Both the position numbers and the translations under genes were made by a program. A stretch of DNA of 64,000 nucleotides from Takakia lepidozioides (Eukaryota; Streptophyta; Takakiopsida; Takakiales; Takakiaceae), in contig CM060733.1 of assembly GCA_030704615.1 (NCBI GenBank), forward strand, positions 56,172,001-56,236,000, written 5' to 3'. The notes beneath the pieces were generated by a model. That model did not search any database and had not been told where the DNA came from. It saw only the letters and a program-made list of their open reading frames with translations. Position 1 is the first letter of the stretch. Every line of letters starts with the position of its first letter. Below are positions 11,014 through 22,987 of the stretch, piece after piece.

Positions 11014-13512
11014 GGTTGGATAGCTCTATCAACTCCTATCTCCCTTCAAAGAGCTCCAAATTGCAACATGACTGCTTGACTGCTCACATACAACAAGCTT
11101 ACACCTGAAACACCACAAAAGGTCGAAGCATTTGTCAATAAATATGATGTTAGTTCTGATCTAGCCTACTAAAAAACTTATATAGTTACTACCTACAATA
11201 CTTGTTTCATGAATTGAAAAATACTGGTTGGGAGGTTCTTGGTGGAAGTTAAACATATAGATGTTTTCTAGGGGCTTCAGAGCAATAATTTCACCACCAC
11301 ATGTTCCCCTAAACTACCAGGCTGGTCTTTCTACCGGACACGTATCATACTTATCTGTGTGGTACCCGAAATTGAATCTGAGCTCATGCAACTTAAAGTT
11401 GTGGTAGACCTCAAAGTAAAGCTGCTGCAGAAATGACAGTGAGTTGAAGCATACTCAAATGTTGTGGTAGACAGTAAGCTGAGTATACTAAGTAGTGACG
11501 ATTCTTCTACTCCATACCTTCTGATGCAGAAAACATGGAGGCTCAAAGATTGCTGCATCCTAAAGGGAAGAAAAAATCCTAACACGTTCATTGGGCTCTT
11601 CTAAGTACTCCCGATGAATGTCAGTGTAAGAGGCACAAATCTGTAACTGGTTTCCAATATCTAACGTTCTCTTCTGTGTGTGCAAAAACTAAGACTTTTC
11701 TCTGGAGCATGGTAAAGTTGAGGTAGATGGGCGTCCAGATAAACACTGCCTGTAACCACTTCATTTGTCCGGCTTTGTAGAAGTACTAGGCTGCCGCACC
11801 ATTGCGGAGGGTCATCGTCATGAAGATCCAGGTTTCAACTCACTCGTTTCAAAGTTCTCATCAACTCCTAGAAAATTTCAGCTAAAATCAAAGGACTGTC
11901 ACCCACCCTCGTTCCTTGCAGCATGTTAATAGGAAGTGGGGCTTCTTTGGCGGAGGACATGCTACTGTCCATTAGAACAACTGGAGACCTCTTTCCGGTG
12001 GCTCAACTTCATATGAATCACTTCAGGAGTTGCATTATAGTGCGCGAGAATGCCCGGAGTTTGGTCTCAAGAAAGTCTCCACCCGAACAGATGTCAGCTT
12101 TTAAATGACGGGAGCGTAGCATCTTTGCAGTTCTACCCCAACATGGAGGATGAATCTTCGCGTGATCTTCCAGAAATGTGAGCTAGTAATATAATCCATA
12201 GTCCCCTTGTTGTTTGTGACTCTTTCTACTGTACTTATCCCCGCTGTTATTTCGGAAATGATACACCATCGCTCGAAACAGTGTTATAGGATGTAATCCA
12301 TTTCTAAGCGACTGTGAAGGCCAGCTCCTAACGAGCTTACGTTGGGATCTTACAATTGCCTCGTTGTGTTAATAACCATAGGGCTTTCCTTCTCCAGCTT
12401 CATACCATGAATGCAAAGCGTCATGTCTTCACCACCAGGTTAGCGAAGCACTCTTGGATTTGAGTGCATGAATTCCTTACTATTTCATGCTGACAGACAC
12501 TACTCACGTAAATATTATCACGAACAAATTCAGTGAGTATACATACTTCTGTCCACCCTTACATAGGAGAGCTACGGCCAACGTCCGTGCGTGTCCTGCT
12601 GAATACGACTATGGCACTAAACAAGCTCATCATTGCGCTGGAAGCAATCAACGTGATTCAGGTGCGTACAGTTCAAAGTTCCCGGTGAACCAAAGCGGAG
12701 TACATTGAACAAAACAGAGGTGTGGTTCTGCTGCATGGTGAAGGACAAACACAAAGAACTGTTCATAGACGCGGGAGATGGAGCGCTTCATTCACACCAA
12801 AGCTCCAATTATCAACATCTATCGTCACATTCAATTTCCAAGTTACCTGCCTCTGCTCGATGCCCTACAAATCTTTTCTCTTCCACTTGCGCTATTGCGC
12901 CCTCACCAAACAACGGGTCCTATATTCCCACACTCCAAACAGGTGATATACTCGGCAAGAGCCAAAAGCTCCAATCCAAACACCTCTCCTCCCCGACTAC
13001 AACTCGTTTCCAGAGATTTTGTTTTTCAGAGATCCAGAGATTGATAGTCGATGCACGGGGCACTAGTTAAGGAGTTAATTTTGGACTACACCAATCAACC
13101 TCTTTGGCTCCCCGTCCACTCCAGAGATGCTGTACCATGCATTGCATTCCAGCAGGCGATGTCCTAAGCTCCCACCAGCACACCCCGCAGCTCGCAGTGT
13201 GGGAGGCCGGGAGTGCGGAGCGGGCAGAAAGGTCACGGTGAGCGGTGCGAGAACGTAAGCGAGGGCGCCCTTTACCCTAAAACCTTTCCTTTCGTTTTCT
13301 CGCTGCCCGCCCTTTCACGTGCTGCCCCGCGCATATTGGCGCCCCTCCCCCCATTGGCTGCGGTGGTTGGGCGCCAATGTTCTTAGCAATAATCGTGTGG
13401 GCAGATTTCAACAAGAAATCAACCCGGAACTGCTGTTACTTGTGGATCAGAGTATTTCACATCAAGGCACCTTTGGAATTCCCTAACTGATACCCAAAGA
13501 GCTTTGAGGATC
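11014..13512. other. Divergent intergenic region between the FKP gene and the reductase
   Basis: About 2.5 kb with no convincing exon. The right end (13190-13400) is clearly more GC-rich and holds CCAAT boxes and an inverted pair of E2F-like sites, so it is the likely reductase promoter. The left end should hold the FKP gene promoter, but nothing specific is visible there. Confidence 0.5.
13335..13378. promoter_or_regulatory. Inverted pair of E2F-like/CCAAT sites upstream of the reductase
   Basis: ATTGGCGCCC (13335-13344) and its exact reverse complement GGGCGCCAAT (13369-13378) are separated by 24 bases. Each contains TTGGCGCC, close to the E2F consensus TTSSCGC, and overlaps a CCAAT box. 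A further CCATTGG lies between them. The pair is about 135 bases upstream of the reductase ATG. Confidence 0.5.
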
Positions 13513-16500
13513 ATGGCGATGCTGCTGCCCTGTCCACGCGCGGAGCTGCCATCGCTGTCGCATCTGGCCCCAGCGTCTCTGCTTCGATCGCTCCAGAAAC
13601 TGGGTCCGAAGCAAGCCTACTGGCCATGGGATGCGGTAGGCTTCTATATGGCCACCTTTTCATGCTGTGGTGGGCATTCTCGGGAAGAATCTTGCAGCTG
13701 GTTGCCACGGAAATTGCGTTTCGTTTAGTCATGTATGAATGTTACTGGAGAGGTTGGGTTTGTTGCATATGTAGTTGTGGAACCGAAGCATGCGCTCTTT
13801 GGGGGGAGTGGTTGTTGGGAATTCCGTGTAGGAGTCTGCCTAGAGAGAAAGTTTCCGAAAAGCCTCGTAAGCTGACTTGTCAACAAAGCCGTCCTTGAGA
13901 GAGACACAATGTGGCGGAGCTGTATCTGGGCTACATTTTTGTGATTTTGTGGTCGACTTGCTGATTCTTCAGGTTTTATGGCTCTCGAAGTATATTGGAG
14001 CTGTTCGGATTTGATTCTAGACCAGAATTCGTTGATTACGTAATAATCTCGACACCTGAGAAGTGCAGGTCAAAGTGGGGCCTCTCTCGGTGTCGCCGAT
14101 GGGACTAGGCACGTGGGCCTGGGGCAATCAGCTGCTATGGGGCTACGAGGAGGAGATGGACGAGGAGCTGCAGAAGGTGTTCAATCTGGCTGTCAGCAAG
14201 GGCATCAACTTCTTTGACACTGCAGACTCATATGGGACGGGCAAGCTCAATGGGCGGAGTGAGTTACTGCTGGGCAAGTTCCTCCGAGAATATACAGGTA
14301 ATCTTGCCAATGGCACCTATCTAACCGCTTGGGCTCTAACTAGGTACCAGCAAGAGTGAATGAATTACTGCATGCATGTGGGAAGTAAAGATGACGCAGG
14401 GTGAACAATTTTGGTGCCTATGTGCTTCCTGTCTGTAACATTTTGTGTCAAGGGTTTCCTTTTCAAGGCTCATTCTTTATAGAGTTCTATCACAAGGAAT
14501 AGTAGTAATTAATGGGGGTCTTGTTCAATGGAATGGCATTCGCAGTTAATATCTTTCCATTATGTTTGTCATTGGAACCTACAATCAACATTTGGGTTTG
14601 CAAAATGCCACAATGAAAGACAGAGGATTGCACATTCTGAATTCCTACTTTTTTTTTATACTGGTGTTCAATTAAGTGCCACAGTTCACAAAAGAAGCAT
14701 ATGCTGGAGATTGAAGTGGTTGATTGTGAATCATTTTTGACAATAGTCGTAGTGACTCGATATGGGTAAAAATTGGAGTAGCTGCAATGGGCAACCTAAA
14801 CTTGCACGAAGTGATGGAACTGAAGTGTTGCATCGGTTTGTCTTAAATCTCTAGTTACAAGAAGATTCCAGTGACTTAATCTGATGCAGTAGACCAGTTA
14901 TGAACTCTAGCCTCTTGGGGGTAACTGATCTTCCTTTGAAGAATTTATCCTACATCCTGTTTCTAGAGCTGGAACATACCATGGAAAGCCTAGGATTTTT
15001 CTACGCAAACAGCCACTGACTTCATGGTGGTATTTAAACAAAGACTGTCAACGAGATCTGCATGAGGGTACTCAGGATAGAAAATGGGTCGCAGAGTTGT
15101 GGTCTTACCAAATATGCTGCAATACTTGCTAAAGTGACAGCAGACAACTGATGGACTGATGCATGGACAGGTCGGGAATCAATAGCGAAGAAGGTGAACA
15201 TAGCCACAAAGTTTGCAGCATATCCATGGCGCCTTACGCCTTCACAGATTGTGAGCGCTTGCAAGTATGTTGGGTCTACATGATGCACCGTGCCGGTAGC
15301 CTGCTTTTCCAACACGCTGGGACCTTTTTATGGAGTGTAACTGATGTGGCCCTCCTCTACACGGGTGAGGGGTAGAGATACCTGAATGAGCGCATATAGT
15401 AATTGCAGATCGAGATTCAAAAGTAAAGATTTGAGGTTCCTGTAAATTTCCATACGTCTTTCAGCTTGCAGTAAACAAGCGGCTTCCATCTAGCCCAAAG
15501 ACTGGGCATGGTGAAGGTTGGTTGGAGAAGCCTGCCTGCTAAATGAACTAACACTGCTACATGTGTTGAGAGACATTGTTCCTCATCTTAGCATATACCC
15601 AGGACATTTAGTGATAGTCGGCACCCATGGTCGCCACTGCCTGAGCCTGAAAGGACTTTTGAAATGATAGGAGGTTGGCTCTTTACCTGTATCTTCATCA
15701 CAGCTGTAATGATGCTTCACGAGATGGGACAAGCTTCACACTTTTCATGTCATCTTTTGTGACACAAATTGTGTATCTTCTGCTTTGAAATCCATAATTC
15801 CAAATTCTTAATTTCTGTGGATCTGTGTGATTGTCATGGGGTGATTGTATGCATTAGAAATCTGGATGATGGGTCTAATTAAACTTGCGATAGCTTGAGT
15901 GTGGTGTTTCTGTTCTTAGAACTTTAGTTATAGTGTAACTGGCCCTAAAGTAATTTTGGGTTTTGGACTGCAGGGGCTCATTGAGAAGATTAGAGATGGA
16001 GCAACTGGCACTCGGGCAACTTCATTGGAGCACTGCAAACTATGCCCCATTTCAGGAGCAGGCTTTATGGGATGGCTTAGTAGCTGTTTATGAGCAGGTG
16101 CTTCAGCTTCTAACATAGTGCACATGAAATCAAGAAAGAAAGAAGCGTATACTGTCCAGAGAGAAAGGGATCCGGAATTTAGCAAAATGCGTGAGAATGA
16201 TGCAATTTTGAAAGCAAGCCACCTTCTGCTCTTGTTCCATTTGCTAAATTAGTGGGGGCTTCTTTTCCCTGTGATGATCTGTCACTCCTTCACTTTGTTC
16301 TCTGCAATTTTGATTTTACAGAGTGCTTTTGCATAGTGTTTTAGTGGACTGCTTTCTCTGGAACTCGTTCAACTGTTTTTTAGGGTATGGATTGAGAAGA
16401 TATGGATCCAGTGCCTTCTGTTTACTGATCAAGACAGCTGTAACGTGTCTGGGCATGAGCAGGGGTTAGTTAGAGCAGTTGGAGTAAGCAACTATGGGCC

Positions 16501-18108
16501 CAAACAGCTACTTCGAGTCCACAAGTATTTGCAATGCAAAGGAGTCCCTCTTAGTTCTGTCCAGGTAAAAATATATTTACAACCAAAATTATTCATCTCA
16601 TCCGTGTGGCATTGAAAGCCTAATTGATGTAGTGACAAAGTGGGCCAACTTTTTGGGAGGCATGAGTGATTTGTTGCCCACAGGCATCACTTCTAAATGT
16701 GCTTTAGGAGCAAAGTATTAGCATGGAGGAGGAAACAATTGAACTTTTGCGAAGGGAGTGCTACATTCAGTTACAATATTTCCACTCCAGCTTCATGATA
16801 TGTGTCATGTATGAGCAGCTGTCTCTGGGCAGCTGGCCTTAGGCGCCTGTTGATTTATAGATAGTGGACCATACATGAGTCTGCAGAATATGCTTCGGGC
16901 TAACAAGTTCTGTGGAGTATAGGTGCAATTCTCATTACTGAGCAAGGGCACCGAACAAATGGAGGTAAAGGCTGTATGTGATGACCTGGGTGTCAAGTTG
17001 ATCGCATATAGTCCCTTGGGACTTGGTATGCTGACAGGAAAATATACTCCTTCCAATGTCCCTCAAGGGCCTCGGTGAGCACCTCCTTAATTCCTGTGCA
17101 TGTGGCTTCTGACATTTTCGCTGCGTTTTCAACCCTGATGTTCACAAATTTGTGGCGTAGTGACAGACATTTATTATTGGCTTTGTGTGCATGGTCTGAT
17201 ACGAGGACTAGAAGTGATCTTGGATTGCATGTGCATTTGCGCTCCTGGTGAAAGCCCTAGCACCGGGTGGTCCCCATGTTTTCATGATATAATCAGGTCA
17301 AATTGGGAGAGGTAAAGAGCGCATGGGCGACCTGCTTTCATGTTATGGCAGATGCCCCAGCCTTTGCAGAGGCTAAGGAAGTTTTTCTGCATGTGGGAAC
17401 TCTCCTCAGATGGTTGCTTGGAAAGGTTGCTAACTTGAGGCAATGTTGTGCATGCATGCAGTGGATTGTTATTCAAGCAGTTGTTGCCAGGCTTAGACCC
17501 CCTGCTAGACACTATGCGTAATATTGCACAGAAAAGGGGCAAAACTCTCTCACAGGTACGGTAGCTGACCCACAATACTGTTCTCCTTTGCAACCATCAG
17601 TGAATTTGCTGCTGTAGCTGCAGGATCAGCCACTCGGTTAGTGCCCAGTCAATGTTCCCCAGCCTTTCTTGATTCCCAGGGAGTCATTTTGCCAGGCATG
17701 TTTTCAGATTTTCTCTCATTCCATGGCCAAAAGGGCTGACTGCTGTGTATTGGAAACTGAATTTTAATGAAGAGTGTAGCCCTATAAAAAGCAATGTGGA
17801 CCTCTTCACAGGGTTAAGAGTGTATATGAAGAAGTCCCCTGATTAGTCTCCCATCTCATTCTAGCTTCCACAAGACAGTTGACGTTGGGCTGAATGCTGT
17901 GAGTGGTGCTTGTTATGAAAAGGTGGCTATAAACTGGTGTATATGCAAGGGAGCTATTCCGATCCCAGGCGTGAAAAACCTTCGCCAGGCAGAGGAGAAT
18001 CTGGGGGCACTGGGCTGGCGACTCAATGGGGAGGAAGTTGCCAGTTTAGAATATGCAGCTGAAAGAGTGCCACGAGCCATGATACAGAACATCTTCCAAA
18101 CTGCCTGA
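13513..18108 (+). CDS. Aldo-keto reductase, chloroplast At1g06690-like
   Basis: Eight exons: 13513-13635, 14069-14297, 15171-15264, 15974-16097, 16463-16564, 16923-17074, 17462-17555 and 17923-18108 (TGA). They total 1104 bases, exactly 368 codons with every phase closing, giving 367 residues. All four AKR catalytic residues are visible: Asp and Tyr in [19 protein letters not shown], Lys in [13 protein letters not shown] and His in [11 protein letters not shown]. The NADPH-binding end includes [19 protein letters not shown]. The protein closely follows Arabidopsis At1g06690, a plastid AKR related to pyridoxal reductase, so it probably reduces an aldehyde or carbonyl with NADPH; the substrate is unknown. 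The first exon is rich in Ser, Leu, Ala and Pro with few acids, as in a transit peptide. An ATG at 13513 was chosen because upstream codons in frame are not ATG. Intact gene. Confidence 0.93.
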
Positions 18109-18838
18109 TTTCTATCCAGGGGACAGCCGTCACCTTCCACAGTGGCGATATTGATGTTGCTTTAGCTTAGATCTGATCATGCCAGAACAGTGTGAATTTT
18201 TTTTTTTCTCATACCAAAAAGGACAGAGGCCTTTTTTAACATATTGAAGAGGAGGGACAAAGGAGAAACAACCTAAACAACAACAGTCCGAAGTAATGAC
18301 TGACCTCAAGCCAGCAAAGCGATAAGAAATTATGTGACAAATTTACTACAGAGCCCTTGGGGCTTGAGTGACTGTTTGTAATAATCCTCCACAACTTGAC
18401 TAGCGAGGAGTTGAATCAAAGAGAGCTCAATCAACGCGACAGAGGTGACAGAGGTGGTTTGATCTGGAAACAAAAATTTGGTGCATTGTTGTGGAATGGT
18501 GATTGTTGATTTCTGTGAATGCCAAGGTGGGCAGCATCCCGAAGGATGCTTCACATGAATGTAGATATGTATAACTCACGACAATCTTTGACCTAATCTG
18601 CTACTTGTAATATACAGATTGGCTTTGTAACGATCCGAGTGCAACTGCCCATCGTCCATCAACGTATCGATCCTCGATCCACAAAGGGCAACGTGTGATC
18701 ACTCGTGTTGTTAGTTTGGAGGCATCTGGCAACAACCCTTTTGTAGCGCATGGCGGCAGATTTGAACTTCATCCGAAGGAGGGTTAGGTTTGTCTATGAG
18801 AGAGAGAGAGACGAAGTTGACACACACAGAAAGTGGTC
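18109..18838. other. Intergenic stretch between reductase and LysM gene
   Basis: Nothing coding was seen. The stretch probably holds the reductase 3' UTR and the LysM gene promoter. A short (AG)n run lies at 18798-18810 in the likely 5' leader of the LysM gene. Confidence 0.45.
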
Positions 18839-20002
18839 ATGGGACAGCAGGCCAGCAAAGATTTGGAGGTATCTGGCAGTGGCGTTGTAAGCTCTACGGT
18901 AAATACCGTGAAAGGCGCTCATGGGGTTGCCAAAAATGCTGCAGGTTGGTTTTAAATCTGTTTCCTCTTATATCGAGGTCTTCTTGGGTGTAAAAGGGTC
19001 TTGGTTTTTTTGGATACAAGTCTGGTGAGATGTGAACTTGACGTATTGATATGAATCGCTCAGTTGCTAAGGAAGGGCACGGGGGCACTTGGTCAGCTGC
19101 AGCAGTGATGTTGAAATCAGGGAAGAAATTTGGGTGCAAAATTCGTAGGCTTGGTGGATTTCTGACGAGAGAGATGGAAAGGGTTGTTCCGAATCTTGTA
19201 AGACATCACAAGTGCATGAAGATCAGTCTAGTTATGAACTCGTCTGGAGGAATTATTATCATTGCATTAGTCCTCTAAACCGATGGAAAGAGCGCGTCCA
19301 AATTCTTGAAATCTTTGGAAGTCGGAAAAGCTTTCGACGTCTACTGGCAATAGGAATCGAGAATAGTGGTCACAGAAGAATAAATGACGCCAGGGATGGG
19401 CAGAAAGCAACGGTGTGGTGACGACCAGATGCTCGTGACTCCAATATTGTGTGTCTGCATTCGTTCTTGTGATGTTCGGGTCTGAGCCACATGGAGATCT
19501 ATCCAAATACAACAAGTCCTATTAAAACAGCCCATTTTTTGTAGTCTGTTCATTCATTGGGTTTGCACTTCCAGTCCTGATTTCTACTAATGAGCCTGGA
19601 AAAGCGGCCAGGCGCTCAGCCATTCCCTGTTTCAGGGTGGCATAGGTATTTCCACTTTCTTTGAAATCTCAACAACCACGTGTAGTTTCTACTTTATTCT
19701 TACTGTTGATCAAGTAGGGAATGATATGAACTGCATGTGCAGGAACTGTTACAGAGGTAGTGGGAGCAGTAGGAGCTGAGGACCGAGAGGCCATCCGCTT
19801 GGAGAAGGATGAAAACTGGGGGAGGGTGGAAGAGGGTGATACACTGTGGACTTTAAGTGAGAAGCATCTTGGAGATGCAACCAGATGGCCACAATTGCAC
19901 TCAGCCTGCAGAAAGGAGCTTGGCTCAGACCCACTTTTGCTTTTGCCTGGTAGCCGTGTCACAGAGGCCTGCATTGCCCATGCCAAGGGGGGTCGTAGTT
20001 AG
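18839..20002 (+). CDS. Small LysM-domain protein with N-myristoylation-type N-terminus
   Basis: Two exons, 18839-18944 and 19743-20002, are joined at GCAG|GTTGG and TGCAG|GAACT in matching phase, giving about 121 residues. The protein starts MGQQASK, where Gly2 with Ser6 and Lys7 fits the N-myristoyltransferase consensus. A flexible, Gly/Ser/Val-rich segment follows (STVNTVKGAHGVAKNAAG). The second exon encodes one LysM-like domain, roughly residues 55-105: VEEGDTLWTLSEKHLGDATR then WPQL and LLLLPGSRV. LysM binds N-acetylglucosamine polymers such as peptidoglycan or chitin. There is no signal peptide, so the predicted location is the cytoplasmic face of a membrane, which is odd for a glycan binder. 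A conserved alternative splice at 19978 is possible. Its neighbour, convergent on the other strand, is an NlpC/P60 peptidase. Confidence 0.7.
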
Positions 20003-20846
20003 ATTCAAGAAGCACATTTATGGCATCAATTTTGTGTTCCACTTCTGGAAACGACACATGATGGGCTGGTAACACTATGAACTGGCCTGCTATACTTTGG
20101 ATGTGCACTGCAGCTGTGCCCTCAAGGGCGATAATGGATTATGACTGTTCCAGCAAAGCAGTCGTATGGCTGTGTAGTTTATCGAGGTATGTTTTGCTAA
20201 GTTCCACTTTTCTCCCCAGGCCACTGCGGCAAGCCCTCAGGCACTCCACCTGCCATGACAACCTATCCCCAAACTTTGAGGGGCTCTCCACTTCCAGAGA
20301 AAGAGAAGCCTAACTGTTATGGCTTTATTGAGCCAGTTTTACTGCAATACCCCACCATATTGAAGTCATATGCAATGTGGAGTCTAAATTTCACCACTGC
20401 AGCCAAGGTTTGTATTCTAGTGATCAAGAAATGGCTGCTTATCTCTCACATGTCTTCCATACCTTAGTAGCTACTGGTGAGTTTGCTCAACTTGTCATGT
20501 GATTTTTATTTATTACGCTTTCAGATGCCCTTTCAGGAGGTATTGCCCACTTTATTAGTGAGAGATAAAGACAACTCTGAACGCACTGACAGTCTTCATC
20601 CTGGGCTGAGGACATCCCATATCGCACATCTCATGACCAGTGGACAAGATTTAATCACAGGTTGTAAGGGAACACTGCCCTTCAACAAGAGCCATACAAT
20701 GTTGCCACCAAATAGGTAACAGAGACGAAAGTTGAAGTGGCTAAAGGTATGATCTCATAGATGCCCCATAGATTGCAACAATTATCCTCAAATTTAAGGT
20801 AAACAAAAAGCTCAAATTCTACATGCTGTGCTGCTTTGAATGGCTA
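20003..20846. other. Intergenic stretch between two convergent genes
   Basis: No convincing exon was seen between the stops of the LysM gene (plus strand) and the NlpC/P60 gene (minus strand). It should contain both 3' UTRs. Confidence 0.4.
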
Positions 20847-22987
20847 CTAACATGTAAATGTCAACCCATGCACAATTCTTCCACCCCCTCTGAACTGATC
20901 AAAATTGTGCCCTGGTCCACGCCCTGCATCCTTTGCTAACAAATCTATCGCAATTTTTCCATGCCCATTTTGTCTACTGGAAGAGTGTATGTAAACCACA
21001 CTGGCAGTTGATCCTGGGTCCAGAAACTGTTGCAAGGGAGTTTCCATGATCATCTCGTGTTGGCCATTTGTTGCTAGTCCCAGACAAATTCCAACATGAG
21101 TGGCCTTGCTTTTGCCAAAAAAGAGCTGCATATGGTCAAAGGAGTAGGTGCTCAGCAAAGTGATCCAATTGGGGTCTACTAGATTCTCTCTGAAGAGCAC
21201 CATTCACGTCTGTAGAACTCTACCAGCATGTTGCTCCAACCCTCATCCCAAATTGTTGATGAAATGATTTGGAGCTTCAAGGGCCTCCAGGATTAGATTG
21301 AACACACCCCATATACCAGGCCACTGTCCTCTGACCTACTGAACACAATACACCTTGCAGACACATTAAATGTTAATCCACTCAGATGTGGATGTGGGGA
21401 CACTCGGGCACGACTTTTCTACTCTGCCTGGAATATGAGGTAAGAAGTTACTGACTGATAACATTTGTTATGAACAAGTTACCATGTCCCCGGTCCTCAA
21501 ATCAGCAATTGGAATGCTCTTGGCGAATGCCTCCTGCATTAAACCATACATTATGAACTTGCCAGATTGCACACTTACAGAAATTCTGTGACAGCCTTCA
21601 ATGAGTATGGAACTTAACTCCCATTTGATATGCCTATGTTGGTAGAGATAGGACTATCAAGGAAGGCAAGCACAAATCAACGAGAGTGTATATTTGTGTC
21701 TCCCCACTTTTCCAAGCCGCCTCTTCTGTTCCCATAACCAGCATTATATGGGCCAAAGAGCCTCACATACCTGTTGGTATGCATCACGAGGAACCCAAAT
21801 TCCGGTTGATGCAAACGCCCTCTGAACTATCTCGCAAAAAACAAACATGTGACAGGTGGAGGATTGTAAGTAAAACATCTCAGAATCACACCTTCAAATT
21901 TAATCAAAGAAATGAAAATGATTCTTACTCTGGTGAACTTCATTGAATGGGAAAAGATTATGGGACAAGACCTGTAAGACTGTTACAAAAATCCTCTCTA
22001 GTGAAACAGCATTATGAATCTCAATCACTTCTCCCTGACTAACTCTGCTTCACTCCCTCTCCTCATTCTCCCTCCCTTTGGCCACACCTACAATGGACAG
22101 CAATAAGCAACAGGCAGATGAGAAGCACACCAAGTCCACTGCAATCAAAATCAGGTCCAGCAGTGCCACCCCAAAGATAACGATTCTGGACCTTCGAGGC
22201 CGCTACCGCAAACTCTACCACCATTGGAATCTTGCTTGCAATCTCGCTATGTGTTAGAGCTTTTGGCTGGTATTGCTGGTCTTCCTCAACAGCCTCAAGT
22301 CCATTTGTGGCGATCTGAAGAACATTTCTTCTTTCACTGCCCTGTCTACTATGAGATCCGTGGAGATTCTTAGACAATCCCTTCAGCAAAAGTTGCTTGT
22401 GGGCTGCTTGTAGCCCCGCTCTCTTTCTTGTTTCTTACTTCCTCTTGCCATAAGCTCTTTGAGCTTTCCACGGACGTTACAAAGTACCATGTGATTTCAT
22501 ATTATTTCTCTCGTTATGGTGGCTGGTTGTTCAGAGCCCCAGTTGTCTTTGTTTTTTCAGTTCTGCTCCCATAAGCTCTTTGAGTTGTCCCTTGAAGTTT
22601 TTTTCTTTCCCAAATGCAGTTGTTCCTTTTGGGCTGCTTCTGGCTCTTTGTCTTTCTTTCCTGTTTCTTGCGTTCAATTTGTCCCAGAAGCTCTTTGAGC
22701 ATTCTGCGGACGTTATAAAGTTCCATTTCGTTTCATTTCGATTCTCTATGCTTCTGACTAGATGGCTCAAATCTTCCAGACACAAAAACATGACTCATCT
22801 CTAACAGCGGAAGAGACAACAGAGAGAACCTGGAGCGAGGCGGGAAGTGATCCTCGGACGAAACAACAGGTAGCAGGACATGACGGCCTTCCCAAGCCTC
22901 AGTTACCCGATCACGGCATGTGCCGTCCTCATAAAGAGGCAGGCACTGGGTCACCACCCTGTACTCCTTCAATGTCCTCAGATCCAT
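20847..22987 (-). CDS. NlpC/P60-family cysteine peptidase
   Basis: Minus-strand exons: an N-terminal one ending near 22860 (start 22987, SH3b-like segment LKEYRVVTQCLPLYEDG), one ending at 22131 (start about 22275), 21826-21771, 21533-21483 and 21125-20847. The last four join in phase: DFDCSGLVQRAFASTGIWVP, EAFAKSIPIADLRTGDM, then LFFGKSKATHVGICLG. The catalytic Cys is in FDCSGL, the His in KATHVGI, and a third polar position in VVYIHSSS. The end FRGGGRIV also fits the family. These enzymes cut gamma-D-glutamyl bonds in peptidoglycan stem peptides. The domain order (SH3b then NlpC/P60) is the bacterial type. The gene is spliced, so it is nuclear and not contaminant DNA. The link between the first exon and the second was not resolved, and a 236-base tandem repeat lies in that intron. 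Confidence 0.78.
22398..22740 (+). repeat. Direct repeats built on AAGCTCTTTGAG
   Basis: The phrase AAGCTCTTTGAG occurs at 22451, 22571 and 22687. The first and third copies share longer flanks, including GCGGACGTTATAAAGTTCCA-like sequence, and are about 236 bases apart. Related sequence occurs near 24830 and 33900, so this is a dispersed repeat. It sits in the first intron of the NlpC/P60 gene. Confidence 0.6.

Noticed and set aside
22514-22804. Overlapping frames on both strands around the AAGCTCTTTGAG repeats
   Set aside because: Repeat-derived, with no homology and opposite-strand openness.
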